64,000 bases of DNA from Phoronis australis (lineage: Eukaryota > Phoronida > Phoronidae). Where the stretch lies: the NCBI GenBank assembly GCA_002633005.1, contig NMRA01000473.1, forward strand, positions 1-64,000, given 5' to 3'. This document shows positions 33,901 to 48,900 of this stretch, one piece after another. Every line of letters begins with the position of its first letter. Within the stretch, counting starts at the first letter, position 1. The translations under genes and the position numbers were made by a program. The notes beneath the pieces are model-generated. The model saw only the letters and a list, made by a program, of their open reading frames with translations. It ran no database searches and was not told the DNA's origin.

Positions 33901-36900
33901 CGGCGCTTTTCATTGCCCATCTTACCAGAGATTACTTGTTATAAATTATTTACCTGTACTCATTTTATTGTAATTGTACTAGTCATAATAAATGACCTTA
34001 TATCGCCTACCTCAGTCTCCTTTTCATCTCTGGTAACGAGCTTGCGACGCATGTATCATTTATCTATTATTCGGGACATATGTCAATCATAAATATTATG
34101 CGAATCTTTGTTACTGTACCACTTATGCCCTGACGGTTCTGTGGAAGGTTTACCTGACTTCGTTCGCAGCCTCCAACGAGCTAGTAAGTAGATTTGCAGT
34201 TTCGCAACTAATTCACCAAAATATCATGTGCACATTTTTTCTTTGGCTCGCTAATATAGTCTTTTCGTGACTGGTAGTTTAGTTTCCAAGTCGGCAGTTC
34301 AGCCGCGATGGGCCTGATCAGGTTCTAAGCCACTGACATTGATAGCAAGCATTTTGTGTGTTTAGAACTGAAAAAATTGCAAGTCTAAAATTACAACACA
34401 CAGCTATGTTCTCCTGTCTGTATTTCACGGATGAATAATTTGAATTTATCACCGAACAGACCCCAAACTCCCGCGACAGACCTTGGTAACTTGGCCTACC
34501 AAACTTTGTAGGCTACGGTACGTTCACATACCTAAAAATCCGTAACAGCAAAATAAAATACTGAACAAGTTTGTCCATCAACTCAATGTATTTGTAAGGG
34601 TTTTACATCGAATTTTGATGATTTATTGGTGTAAAACGATGAATTCAAGCGATAAGCTGACACCAGTAAGCGTGTTGTGAACTGATGAACAGACTGCATT
34701 CCAACCTCTGACGTCATTGGTTAATTTCAACATCTCCGTCTGCCGTCAGGTGCCAGGTAAAAAAGGTGTACTTGCTGTTATCGAGTGGAACTACTTGATC
34801 TAAACTGATAAAAACTAGGTTGTTTTTTTTTGGGTGGCATTCTCCTCTAATGACTTATAGGCCTAAATTGTATTACTTGCGGAATACCAATTGAGGCATA
34901 AACAGACATTTTGTGACCAGGTACTTAGCTGGCTATAGATACACCTACGACTAATAAATTTGGAAATTTGAAGTGAATTCTCCGCACCTTCAGAATCTGT
35001 TGAAGGCACAAACAGGTCATCTTGCTCATCGTCATGGTAATCTGTTTCTGCTGCGGCTTTCTGCAGAAACAACAAGATGGTCCCAGTTAAACTGTTCACG
35101 TACCATTAACCAAAATGAGAACAATGGAAGTCATCTGATAAGCATGTAACATTTCAAATACGAGAACTCAAAATTTAGAAACCGTTGGGCAGGAGTTTAA
35201 GCCCTCAACAGGTAAACCGTTGGGCAGGAGTTTAAGCCCTCAACAGGTAAACAAACAAATTTGACTGGACATTATACTATGCTTTCATGTTAACATTTCT
35301 ACCCAGAACCATGACACAACAACACTAGTTACAGGGTTCGTCAGAATACAATGTTCATTTTGGTCACAGTTTTTATTGAGTAATCCTTCAAAGATGATGA
35401 CAAAGTGGATCAACGATCCAGACATGTTTCATAATGTGTGTCATTTCACTTTTGTACCTAGAGCATTGAGCTCTTGAGTACTTACTTCAGAAAAATCAAA
35501 GAAAGACTAATTTAAGCAGCAATCAACCCTTCACACCTAAGAACGCCAAGTGAATATAAAGCACAAAGTGAGACATAGTATATTCAGGTCAAGTTAGCTA
35601 TATTTTTTATTATATGTTTAACATGTTCACTGATGAAGACTTGAGCACAAAACAATGTGTGACAGTATCAAAGTACTATGAAATTCACTGTCGCTAGTCA
35701 TAATGTCAAACTCTTTAAAATGTGAGAATGTGAAATATTTACCTTCTTTTTTCTAGACTTTTCTGCAGCTTCAAGTGTCAGTTGAAAGTTATCTACTAAA
35801 ACTGCAACAAAAAGACTGGAAAGAAATTTAAGTGATTGATATAACAATGCAATTAGTAGAGGAGGTGTGATACTGAACATTGTTTGAAGTAAACTCCATA
35901 CAGTTGAAGACACATAATGTAAAACTGACTGACTCGTCCACCAGATGGGAAAAAGCTGTGTTGTTATCAGTTTGACAGTGGCAAACCAATGTTTACACAG
36001 TCCAGCTCTCTTATTGTCTGCTTTCATCTGATAAGCTCAAGTAATACAGCAATTTTGTTGTAAACAGTGCACCTGACGCTAACCGATACTTAAAAAATAC
36101 TACTTGCTACTTGCAAACGACTTTCAACAAATGTCGTGAAGCAGAATGTGTTTTGTATGAAATACTTTCACCAAAAAACTTCGAATGGAGAAAAACGGTT
36201 GACTTTCAGAGAAATTAGAATGAACTTTCACCTGCTGGTTCTGTTGTGTGACTGTAAGCTCTGACCAGCTTAATTGCAGTATTATTTACCTACACAAAAG
36301 GCTTGCTTGACTGGTATAAGGGAGTGTGATTCTAGATTAGATCATGATAGCGGAAATTTCTTGGTTTTTACAATCCAGTTTCTGAAAGCACAACCAGCAA
36401 ACAGATTTTTAAGAAGCCAACTACTGAATACCAATATTCCTGTACATGTTGAAGTTATTTAACCCTCACAATTTTTGGATTGTTTCTAGTCAGATTGGAT
36501 TAAGAAGTGCTCGACTCAACGACACCATTAACAGAGTTTTGATTTCATGAACACCATATCAAACCTCATATCCCAGTCTTGTCACACATTTTTATCATTC
36601 TTGTAACATTTGTGAATTCCTTCTTTCACTCAGAGGTTTTACACCACATTATCTTCTGCACTATAAGCCCATGGTCTTGTTATTGGAGAGCTCCAAAACC
36701 GGGGTAGAAACATGTCCAGGTCTGGCTTATGGCGGGCATTTGCTACAAACAGGCTTGTACCACACATTCAATGAATGTGAACTGCCAGGATGTTTTTCAA
36801 GGCAGCTTTGCATTAGTTAGTCAAAAAAACAAAGTGCATGCAAGAGGGCATTGATTTGTGGTGACTGAGAGTCAACAATCAGTTGGGTGTATACATAAGA

Positions 36901-39900
36901 AAAGTTGGTGACTGCTTATACAGAAGGTGGTCTTATAAATGAGAAATGTTGAACAGCTGCAGGTGGGGCATACAGCTGGGGTCGGACTTGTACCCGAGAT
37001 ACAGTTAACTGAAATGTTTTTAAGATAACGGCACTCGTCTTCAGACCTGAAGTTTTGTCTCTCGTAATTGATAATTTAGTGCTGTCCAGACATACCGACA
37101 AAAACAAACATGTGTTATGAAACACATACCAAAGTGCACATTTTGGTATCATCGCCCATTGGCACCCAATATCCTGTCTACGGCAGTGGTCTCGATCAAG
37201 CCCTCTTTCATCATGCAGCTTTGCTCAATGTTAGTAATTTTTTATTAGAAAAAATTAATCAAAATTAACCAGCTTACTTCAGGAAAATGAAATATTCCAC
37301 CACGATGTAGATGATCAGAAATACCAAGATATGGCTGCTATCTGAAAAAACAAAATACAAATGAAAGCTCTTTGGAGATGTAACACGTACATTGCAAAAT
37401 AGGCTGAACAGTGTTGGATGGTGATGGTGAATTATGGCCAGTGAGGATGACAAAAATGATTGAGAAATCTAGTTTTGTTCAGTAGAGGGTAAACTGACAA
37501 AAGTGCAGCAAAATTCTGCCAATAACATTCAACAAAGATGACGCTAGCTTTAACACTGATGAACCGACAATGATCACGAAGTCACATATATTGAAGAAAT
37601 CCCAGTTTGACATACATAATGACCAGCTATAATATTGAAGACATCTCATTGTGACATATATAATCACCGGCTAATATTGAAGATGCCCGAGTCTGACATA
37701 ATTACATTATATAATCACCGGCCAATATTGAAGACGTCTCATTCTGACATATATAATCACCGGCCAATATTAAAGACGTCCGAGTCTGATATAATTATAC
37801 AAGAGCAACGCAGAGCGTTAAAATGCGCCCACGAATGCACTGCAAACAGGGTGCTTCTAGGGTTGTTTATTTGTATCATAAAATGGCCACTAGATGACGC
37901 AAAAACGTCCCATCCATCTGAAAACAGGAACATGGAAAGCTATTTACAAAATTTCATAAAAAAATGTCAAGGAACTTCAGAGAAAGCAAGGAAAATGGAA
38001 AAAAAGGAAATTGCTACCATGGGGCACAGCGTTTGTTGGATCCACTTGAAAGTCATGGTCTGTTGCTCGTTTCATACAATTACACAATATACAAAATTTA
38101 ATAAAGATCCTGCCGTGGGCTTAGGACACAGCTATGGGCGCAAAACAAATTAAACAAAACTACCACTAGAAAGCGACACAGTAGTTGAAGTCATCATTAA
38201 CCATTCTCTACACATCGATACTGAAAATTACCAAAATCATCCTTAGAATGGTTTGGTTGACAGAGGCGTGGATGCCAAAAAACTCTCAAAAACATCAAAA
38301 ATCGCCACTAAGTGGTGCAAAATACCTCGATTCCATCCGAAAACTGTGTCATCTCACCAATAGATTCTTATAGTCGAAATTTTATGAAAATCCGTTGAGG
38401 ACCTTTGAAGATACAAAGGTAAACGTAAAAAGTAAAATTGCCAATAGGCGGCACACCGGTAGTCAGATCCGTCTGAAAGTGGTCGTTGTCCAATGTCAAC
38501 ATTTATATAAATACACTTGGTAAATTTAGCAAAATATTCTGCAAGCCATTTGAGACACAGCCATGGGCGCAAAAAACAAAACTGCCACTAGGAGGTGTCA
38601 TCGAAAAATCATCATGAGCCGTCCTCTTCATAGTAAGAACATACATGCCAAATTTCACAATCATCCTTAGAGCAGTTTGGTTGATAGAGAGGAAGACGCC
38701 AAAAACAGACTTCAAAACACTAAAAATGGCCACTTAAGGTGGCGCAAACAACATCGCATCCATCCGAACACAGAAGGATAGCGTCATCTCACTAATAGAT
38801 GCCTATATGCCAAATTCTATGAAGAGGACATTTTGAAGATCCAGAGGTAAACGTAAAAAAAATTTAAATTGCCACTAGGGGGCATACCCATAGTCGGATC
38901 CGTCCAAAAATTTGCTCATGCCGTTCCATTCATAAAAGGAACACGTGTGCAAAATTTCATGAAGACGTCTCATTCTGACATACATAATCACCGGCCAATA
39001 TTGAAGACGCCTGAGTTTGACATATATAAACACCGGCCAATATTGAAGACGCCTGAGTTTGACATATCACTGACAAATATTGGAGACGTCTTGAGTATGA
39101 CATATATAATCACTGGCCAATATTGAAGACGCCTGTGTCTGACATATTAATAATCACCGGCCAATATTGAAGACACCTGTGTCTGACATATATAAACACC
39201 GGCCAATATTGAAGACGCCTGAGTTTGACATATATAATCACCGACAAATATTGGAAACGTCCGAATATGACATATATAATCACTGGCCAATATTGAAGAC
39301 GCCTGAGTCTGACATCACCCGCCAATATTGAAGACATCTGAGTCTGACCTATATAATCACCGACAAAACTGACAATCCCAATAATGCCAGAGATGGCACC
39401 ACAAGACACCCCATGAGGCCACTCAGTCATCAAATATCAATTTCATCATCAATACTTGAGAATGATAAAATTGAGGCCTGTGCAATAAATTAAGGTCAAG
39501 CAACAAGTAGGCGAGGAATGACCAGCCATTAAAAGAACAGTCATCAGAAAATCGTTTACAACTCAATGACAGTAAGTCGTGGCGAAAAACGGACGGCACA
39601 TTCCTAGTAGATTTTGTTGCAGGGGAAACCTATCTACAATACAAAGTTTCAAAAAGATCCGTCTCAATAAAGAAATTTGAACATGGGCATCGCAGCGACA
39701 ACTGTATGCAATTTTTATGGAATTCTTCTTGAGATGCTCAAGTAGCATATTGTATGGACATTTCTAGCAATTGAACAAAAATATGGAATGCGTCATAAAA
39801 ACCACAGTAACATCCTAGAATTCATGTTGCTCTTGAACAATTAGACTAACTGTTTGTGCAGCCATGGTCAGACCTTAGTCACCAATAAATCTCAAATAAA

Positions 39901-42900
39901 TCAGGAATGGTAAATCAAAGCAAGAAATGCACACAAACTCTTAAGATCTATTCAGATACTCTATTTCAGAACGATCCATCATTATGCCTCTGCTACTGCA
40001 AATACTCCCTGTTTAAAACTTACTTGGGTCACGTTTTTTTACTTCTGTGTAGATAAAAAACCAGTCGTCCAGTGTCAGTATTTGAAACAACGTGAACAAG
40101 GCTGCTGCCAAATTTCCAAAGTGTTCTCGATCAACATCGCTGTAGAGGCCAATACCAATGACTGCAAACATGTCTGACATGTAGTTAAGTTCCCTAATCA
40201 TCTGGTCACTTGACTTTCACCTTTGTCCACGCTAATGCAATATGTGTATACCATAAATATGTATACCATAAATATGTATACCATAAATATGTATATCAAA
40301 AATTTTTGACATTGTAATGGGCTGCATTCTGGATACCCAAGATACTTGCAGCAAAAGAGCTTCACTGTGGAGACAGTGTTTATCTGATAATTTAAAGCTG
40401 CATTTTGCCATGTTTAGTCGACTAAAAAACAAAAATCAAATCATGCATTTCAGTCTCATAAATGAAAACGGTCTCATAATATTCCTTATGATAGGATTCT
40501 ATTTCTGTAATTAACAAAAACATCAAAATCGCCAGTGACTCAAGAAAAATCTTCAGACATTGGGCTGGCCAACCCTAAAATTGCACACTCGAAAATGGTG
40601 CATGCATTGCCCGTGACTCAAGTTGGTAATGGACATGGAATCCTTAATCAGGAAAGAAATAGTACGAGACTGATTATTTATGATATTTAAAGGCCCCACT
40701 GCATCACTGGCCAATCACTTCAGTGGCCATTTTGTTAGGGTTTGTTGCTAATAGCTTCCGAGCAAACTCGGGAGGCACTCATCATTTACTCCAATGATTT
40801 TGCCAAGTAATGGGTGATCTTGAGTCTATGCAATGCAGCCCAAAGTGTGTCTTTGGAAAATGGCACTTTCTTGGTATACTGCCTCAAAATCACGAGTCAA
40901 TTCACATTAAAAATTTTGGGCAGCCTCTATCAGTCTGTCCATAGAACTAGAGGAATAGGAGTGCCAACATCGATCTCATATGACTGAGGTAGCGCCATGC
41001 ATAAGACGCAGTAGTTGGTTAATTAAATCAGTTTTTGGCCATAGGAAGATTAAAAACTGGACGATCACCGCACAAATAAAAAAGTTCACGTTCATTCAAC
41101 GTTTCGTCTATTCATTAGACATCATCAGGATAATTATTTACAGTAAGACATACATTAAAGAGTCATTGGCCATTCAAAACCAGCATGCTACTGATTCTCT
41201 GAATAACATGCAGAGCTCAGTGAACCTGCAACTATGGTGATGACCAGCTACTGACTATATTCCCTGTATCTCTCACTTCACTTTATTGATGTTACATGAG
41301 CTGTATGTTGGCACTTGCTGTGCTTTGTAAATATGATCCTGATGATGTCTGATGAATAGACGAAACGTTGATTGAACACGAACTTTTTTATTTGTGCGGG
41401 CATCATCTGATTTTTAAGTAGTTTACTTGCATTTTAGTGGCCCGTTTTTTGCACTATGGAATAGGGCTAAGAGGGGAATTTTTGTTTAGTAAAGCCGAGT
41501 AACTGTTACCATGGAAAGCTTCTTCCGAACTAAAATTTCATCATTTTTTTTTCTGTCTGAGGCCTGGATCATCTGCTGTGATTCAAGAAGCCAACCGTGG
41601 ATACTTACTGCTGACCAGTCCAGGCTTGGCTATTCAATCGTTCAACTTTGTCTTGGTAATAACAGACAAGGACAGGTAATAAAAAGCCTGGTAATGCCAT
41701 ATCCACAGTACACAGAAAAAAGTTGAGTAACGGGTACTGGAGAGTCATGTGGGGTTACCACCACAGCCTAGCAGTAGGCAAGTTGTCTCAAAACCTTTAT
41801 AAAGCTCTCTAAATGTTGCAGGTGATATGAGAGGGTAGACTATTCTCATCCAAGTTGCAGGTGATATGAGAGGGTAGACTATTCTCATCCATGTTCAGGG
41901 CGACGAGTTGAAGTGGAGGAAGAATGACTAAGAATGTAACTGGCGGGTTTGTCGACCAATTTTGGCGAGAAGTCACAGGGTTATCTGGAATCATATCTCA
42001 AAAGTCGCATCTTATGATGTCATTATCAATAAAAATGATGAAATGAAAATGAAACAATAAAATTTGAAGCATGACTGAAAACTGCAACACGTGGTTATAA
42101 AACTCAGTTGAGTGGACAACCGGAAATAAACAATGCAAACTCTCAGCTTTGTGATATCCCAGGGTCACAAGCTCTTGCAGAAGAGGGTATGGATTGGCAG
42201 TTGGCATTACAAGCTCTTGCAGTAGCGGGCAAAGGTCGAGAGTTGGCATTACAAGCTCTTGCAGTAGAGGGCAAAGGTTGAGAGTTGGCATTACAAACTC
42301 TTCCAGCAGCGGGCATTGGTCTAGAGCTAGCATTACAAGCTCTTGCAGTAGAGGGCATGGGTCGAGAGCTGGCATTACATGCTCTTGCAGTAGCGGGCAT
42401 GGGCCGAGAGTTGGCATTACAAGCTCTTCCAGCAGCGGGCATGGGCCGAGAGTTGGCATTACAACCTCTTAGTCGGCATTACAATGTCTCCGGTCAGTAA
42501 CTCAATGTTCTGTTGTCACAAAAATCGTTGCTTTTGCCAAGACACTGCTCCCCAAGAGAAAGCATATAAAACCATTATTGTTCTGTTACCAAACTGAGTC
42601 CACCAGCCAATACTCAGGAAACTTGCCAGAGTGCTACCCAAACAGCTTTCAGAACTTGAATGCAGAAGTGCTGCAGGTAATTCAATCCATCGAGATTCAA
42701 AAGAGCAAGAGTTGGTAAAACTAATGAGTTAAATAGCAAGTATTTTACAACCAAGACAAGTGAGGATACACATAAACAGGGTCATTAAGCTGACAATAGC
42801 ACCCATTGACTGCATGGACTGTAGACATGTTGTCATGATGACTTGAAGGTTGGCCAGAAACCTGCCAAGTAGAACAAAGAACAGCATATTAGGTATCAAT

Positions 42901-45900
42901 GTCAAAATATAGGACTGGTGTTTTAGAACATTCTGCTAGAACCATGAAACAGTTACAGTGTCCATGACTTCCTGTTAATTAATTAAAAAATTATGGCAGT
43001 AGCAACTGAAGTCATCTGTAGGCACTCTAGGTCGTGTAAGAAACAACTTTGAACAACTGGAGGATACTAAAAAAGTATAGTTTTGTAGAATCAGCATTCT
43101 TTTAAACAAAAAATTCTAAAACCCTCATCAACACTCCTAACTTCAGAACAAGTTTGAATAGTATTACCCATTACAAAGTTTGGTAAATTGAATAATTGAC
43201 AAGTGCTACTTTAAGACTTCAGATAATGTCAAAATAAGTGTTCATTATAAATGTGTGGGAAGAATTAGTTAAATGTCTTGTATGAACTGCTCGTACTTTA
43301 AAGTGTGCGGTCAAGCTAATAATAGCATATACTGTTAAATATACAGACAAACAGAAAAAAATTGTAGTCAACAGTTTGTTACAACTTTGTAACTCTGGTC
43401 AAGACAAGGGTGAATGCTCTTATGACTCATCAGGCATAAAATAACAGCCACTGATATGATTAGATAAAATCATATGATTTTTTTGTCAAACGTTAATATG
43501 CAAGAGAATTATCATAATTTAGGTTGCAGTTTACGAACTTGCCAGATGGAATTACGAAATGAAGCTAGTCGGACCTACTTCGGTGCATTAAAGAAATAGC
43601 ATAAGACCATGATTTTATACATTATGGAAAGTGGTAGCAAACTATGGTAAAAGTCAACACACAGGAAGTTAGTTTGCCTCTTGTACATTGAGGGTTGTGG
43701 GATACTTCCGACTCATGTCCAACAAGGTGCATTTAAGGTAATGATCGAGATACTATCTACTTGTGTTACAACACAAATGAGTGAGACCAACACCATCCAT
43801 TGTAGGCAGTGAGAAACAATCAACTCGTGTTGTATCACACATGACTGAGACCACCAACACGCATTGCATATCGCGTTTTGGTCATGATAGACTGATCTGA
43901 AAAACCTCGCCTCATTTTTGGGTCGGTGGAAATCCTGAGAAAATCACAAACCTTTGTTTGGTCGATATCATGCGATTTCACGCCTATTCACATTTCCTGA
44001 TGGCGTTAAATTCCATTGCCAGATGAGGCGTAACTAACATCCTGTTTATTGACACTACAGACAAAATGAGTAATAAATTATTGAAGTCACTGATAAAGGC
44101 GTGTCAAGTTTATAGTCTCTGTAACCCCTGAGATTCTATCACGTACATTCTGCATTATGGTAGGTAACGGGATACTATCAACTTCTGCTGCATCACAAAG
44201 GACTGTGACCCATGCATAAAATTGTACGACACTTGACTTACCTCAAAATCTAATTGCTGCCAGGTGGTTTGGTAATTGGACCAATTATGTTGCACACGCA
44301 GCAGAATTAATAAGGAACACATTGCAACATGAAACAAATTTTTTATGCTGTAAAGTCACATTTCTTTTCCAGTTTTCAAAATTCAACAACCTATTATCAT
44401 GACTGTGCTTTTCATGAACTATTCAAATAATGTTATTTACAAACTTTCAAAAAAAATTAATACTATTGTCACCCCCAATGTGTTTATAATGGGTCTCATT
44501 ACCTAAAGAACGATAACATGGGCAGCCTATAACATCAACTTGTGATGCATCACACATGACTGAGATTCAGCAAACACACTCTTGCAATTCAGTACTGGTA
44601 GATAATAGATGGTACAAAGATGGCAAGACAGGACTGTCAAGCCAAATGCAGTTCTAATCTGTGAACAGTTGAGTCCGGAGGTGGCCATAGCTTTAACTGT
44701 CTGATAGCAGATAAGACATTTAATTGTCAAAAGTGATTTAGTTATTTAGTTAAAGTCATCCATGTAGAGGACGATAGCTTTGCTACACACGATTGTTGTT
44801 TGTGTACTAATTTAACAACAGATCGCTTGCTTGTGTTAATTACAGGTTGTTATATAACAAATAAGTTATTGGATTTGAACATTTCTTTTCCATTCACACA
44901 CAATACACCTGTTCTGACATTTCCATCAAATGTACAGCATCATTTATTTTCGCTTTTTGGTTTTCACTCTCACAAACAGTATTTACTTACTCATTATTTA
45001 GATGTCTGGCCACACTCTAGTCCATCAACATATTGCCAAATGAAAATCGATTCTGCATGTTCAGTTTTCTCATTTTAGAAAATTCTACTGTGTAGTTCTT
45101 AAATAGAGTTAATATTAAAGGGTGACATCAATGACACAACTTGAGATATATGTCACTTTTTAAAGTTTGGTGGAAATTGTGGGACAATTTTAAATAGTTA
45201 CCTGATAGTTCTCAACACTCGGAGTGCCCTCAATGCTCGTATACTCTTGAATACTTTCATTACCCTGAATATGGTCAGACTGTCCAGCCGACTAGCATAG
45301 CCCAGTACAGCACCACTGAAGTCAATGGCTGTAGTAATGATAATGAGGAAATCTGTAATTAAGCATTCCAGACATAACAGAAAAGTGAAAAAGACACAAG
45401 TAATTCCATTAAAGAGACATTATTTTACAGTCAAAATACTTATATTGTTCAATGGGATAGGCTTCTTGATATTATCAGTTTTGACCAGAGCTAAAAAAAA
45501 CCAACATAATCTGTTATTTAAGTGAATACCAATTCTCGCTGTTGTCTGCCAGGGTCTCCGAAATCAAGGCTGGCAACCTTACCAGTTTAATGCTCCATGT
45601 GGAGAATTTCTCGCTTACACTGGTCACTGCTCTGATTACCTAAGCCCCAGACAACTTTTATGATGCGTAATCAGCACGACCTTTATATTGATGTAGACCT
45701 GAGCTAATGAAATGGAAATAGCTAGCACTACTTTCTTAACAAGGGTGGTCCTTATTACACCCAAATTGTTCTCCTTTTTGCACAGAGTTAAAGCCTGCAA
45801 TGTGGAGAGCAGTTTCAACTCGATACATTTCAAATATTACAAAAAGACTAAAAAGTTAATTTGCATTGATCTTGACAAAGGGCCACTTCCCAAAGGAATG

Positions 45901-48900
45901 TTGGTTTTAAATATATTCCATACAGTTTTCATTACTTTATATTAATACTCCTGTCTACTCGTTTTTTTTTCTTGCCGGTTAGGGTTGCTATCTTTTTATT
46001 TTGTATTTAAACAAACTATCAAAACAACTTAGAAGTCAGTTAACTGTAAATCCATCCCTAAATTTTCCAGATTACAACAACACCAAACATGTCGCAGCAA
46101 GCAAAACTACACGTGCAATTAGTTCAAGTTCAATCTTTATTAGAACTCAAATCATAAAATATTATACAAAAGTGCAAATATGGTGATAGCCAAACTGAAG
46201 GTTTGGAACCTCTGGACAATTCTGGTTGCAGTAACTACATAACTATTCTAGCTTTTCCTCAGTCACAAAAAATGAAATCACAGCTCTTGCCCACCGACCA
46301 ACCTCGTCCACTGCTTGCACTCTGTTGTTGACTACAAAGCTAACCACCTTAGTTGTCTTCACAGGTGTTCTATTACACCTACAAGCTAATTATCGAAATT
46401 GGCGCATTATCGCGAATAGCAGTTTTCCGGTTAGTGTTCTACTCCAGGAGTAAAGTAGTTTGGCATGCACTGGGCCATAAGCGATGTTTTAAAAGTTATT
46501 GACATCTAATTTAGTTACTGTGAGCTGTTTATAGTTGTTTCAATGTAACTTAGTTGTATATTAAAAGAATAATCCACGTGATATTGTTAACTCTGATAAG
46601 TGTTTAAAAATCACCGAGTATATCAATACGCAGTCGTTTATCTTCAATTGTATCCAATGTTTGCAGTATTTAGCTTAATAAATCATTGATTTTTAAAAAT
46701 CGAAAACCAAACTTGGTTGTTTGTCCCATCTGAATACAGCTGTGGTATTTGCTTTTAATGAAAAGTGTTGATTAATGCCTTTTACAAATTTGTCAGTATG
46801 CACAGGCAGACGTGTTTACTACAGTTTAGGGTCGGGTAATTACACTTAATTGAGTTTTGCTCGCACCGGACAATGCAGTCATTGCAACTGAGTCCAACTC
46901 TGGCGCCGCGCTGTCTTTGATCGCAGTAAAAGCCACTCAGAAAGACGAGCGGTGAAAAGTGCCGAATATCTTTAGAAATGCGTGACTTTCGTGTAAGCGC
47001 ACTATTCATGGCATGTCGGCCACTTGTTCAAAGAAATTTAGCTCGGAGAGTAGAGCGTTAGGCTGAGACTACGGGGTCCCCTGAGGTTCCATTTTGCACT
47101 AGGGTTGCACTCAGAAAATCAATTTTTAAGCAATAACATCACTTTAAATGGAATGATCAAAGAGTTAACTGCAGAAAAGAATACAAATACACTAGCAGGT
47201 GGTAGATTCAATTATACACTTACTTGCTATCTCTAAAACTGGATCACTATTGACTAACTCCTGACTCTGTATTTAAAATGTTCTCTGATTGCTCTCAATA
47301 ACTCATGTGTCAGTATTTACTGATAAAATCTCTTACAATGATTTGATTTTTTACTAATTCAATCGGATTGTTGAACTTTCTAGAAAATAATTTTACCAAT
47401 ATATTCTAAGCTCTAGAATGTTCCAGACCATGGTTTTATATCAGTCACCAAAATGCTAGAGTCTACAAGAATGTTTTCTGTTGTAAACAACTAAATTAAA
47501 TTGCTGGCCTGACATAAACAGGTCGGGTCAATCAAAAGGTAACTGCTAGTAAAAAACAGAACAGACAATAAAACTTGTAGACCTTAAACCAGTGTCAGTT
47601 TACACCTGAAACAGAAGTAAACTGACACATACACGTCTCACCCACTTAAACCAGTGTCAGTTTACACTTGACACATACCTGTCTCACCCACCGTGACTCT
47701 AATAGCTTACCCAGAATGTTCCAGCCTTCCTTAAAATAGTACAGTCTGTACACATAGATCTTGATGACGCACTCCAGTGAGTATATTGCAAGGAAGAACG
47801 CTTCAAGAACAGAAAAGTACCAGCCTGGAAGCATACAGCAAAAATATTTTAAGCGAAATGAAGGTGTCAGTTCTTACTGACTGGCTGAGAGGTGCAGAGT
47901 TCTTACTCAGTGCCCGAGAGGTGCAGAGTTCTTACCAACTGCCTCAGAGGTGCAGAGTTCTTACTGACTGCCTGAAAGGCTAATTGCATAAACATGCACG
48001 TGCTGAGATCAAAACGCTGTTCTGTCATTTATCTTTTAATTTGATGACATATTTATTGTCTTAGTGGTCAGATTTAAACTGCAGCAAACGATCTTACAAC
48101 GCATGAACTGTAAGCAGAAGCTCTGACAAAATTGCGAGGTAAGTCAATCTGCAACAGCGCCTTTAAAAGTAAAAAAATTTATATGCGTTAACTGCGAAGC
48201 GATACCGAAGCTAGTTTACAGTGAAACGACAAGTGTAGTTGAGATAAAAGGTCATATATATTGTGACAAACTAAACTACTACAGATATCAGTAATTACAA
48301 AAGTTATATATCATGTTGAACTGTAAAGGTGGGTGACAATCTGCCACAGATGCAGCAGAAGGATGCATCCGCCCACCCAATGTTTAACGAACTTTTTGTT
48401 TGTAGACAAACTGGAACTAGAGATTCCCAAGACCAGATTTAAAAAAATAGAGCAATTCAGCTAGAGCTTTGAAAATCAGTATATAATAGGTTTTCATAAA
48501 CTGGAAGAATTGCAAGAACTAACATGTGCCTGTATATAGCCTTGATATCCCACATACATAGGACTACTACTGAGATATCCCGTCTCAAATCTATTTCATC
48601 TGGGAATGTCCCAACAAGACCGAACCATTTATCCCATATACATGACCTTATCTGCATTGCGGCGATATCTTATGACTGTGTGCTTTGGCTTGTTTTTATA
48701 TGACGTCCTATATATGCTAAGTGTTGCCATTGCTGTTTAAGAGACAAGATTATCTCGAACAATTCAATAATAAAGTTCACCAGAAACTTAGAAACAATCC
48801 ATTCAGTAATATAAACATTGAGATAGTTGTGCAGTAGTGTCATTTTAGTTCTGGCAAATTTATTATTTTTCTAGGTCCATTTTTGTGCCTTAACTTCTGG

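Larger units (their letters stand above)
41045..41420. mobile_element. Small inverted element with hammerhead cores at both ends
   Basis: Ends of about 85 bp are inverted repeats: left contains CACAAATAAAAAAGTTCACG, right contains the complementary AACTTTTTTATTTGTGCGG. Each arm carries a hammerhead-like core (41101-41128 and 41339-41366). The roughly 200-bp centre has no coding. This fits a non-autonomous Penelope-like retroelement with inverted terminal copies. Confidence 0.65.

Noticed and set aside
42143-42500. Four long frames on both strands with short peptide repeats (NASSRPMPATARAC type)
   Set aside because: The 42-bp unit is a multiple of three, so frames stay open by repetition; the region is inside a CatSper1 intron.
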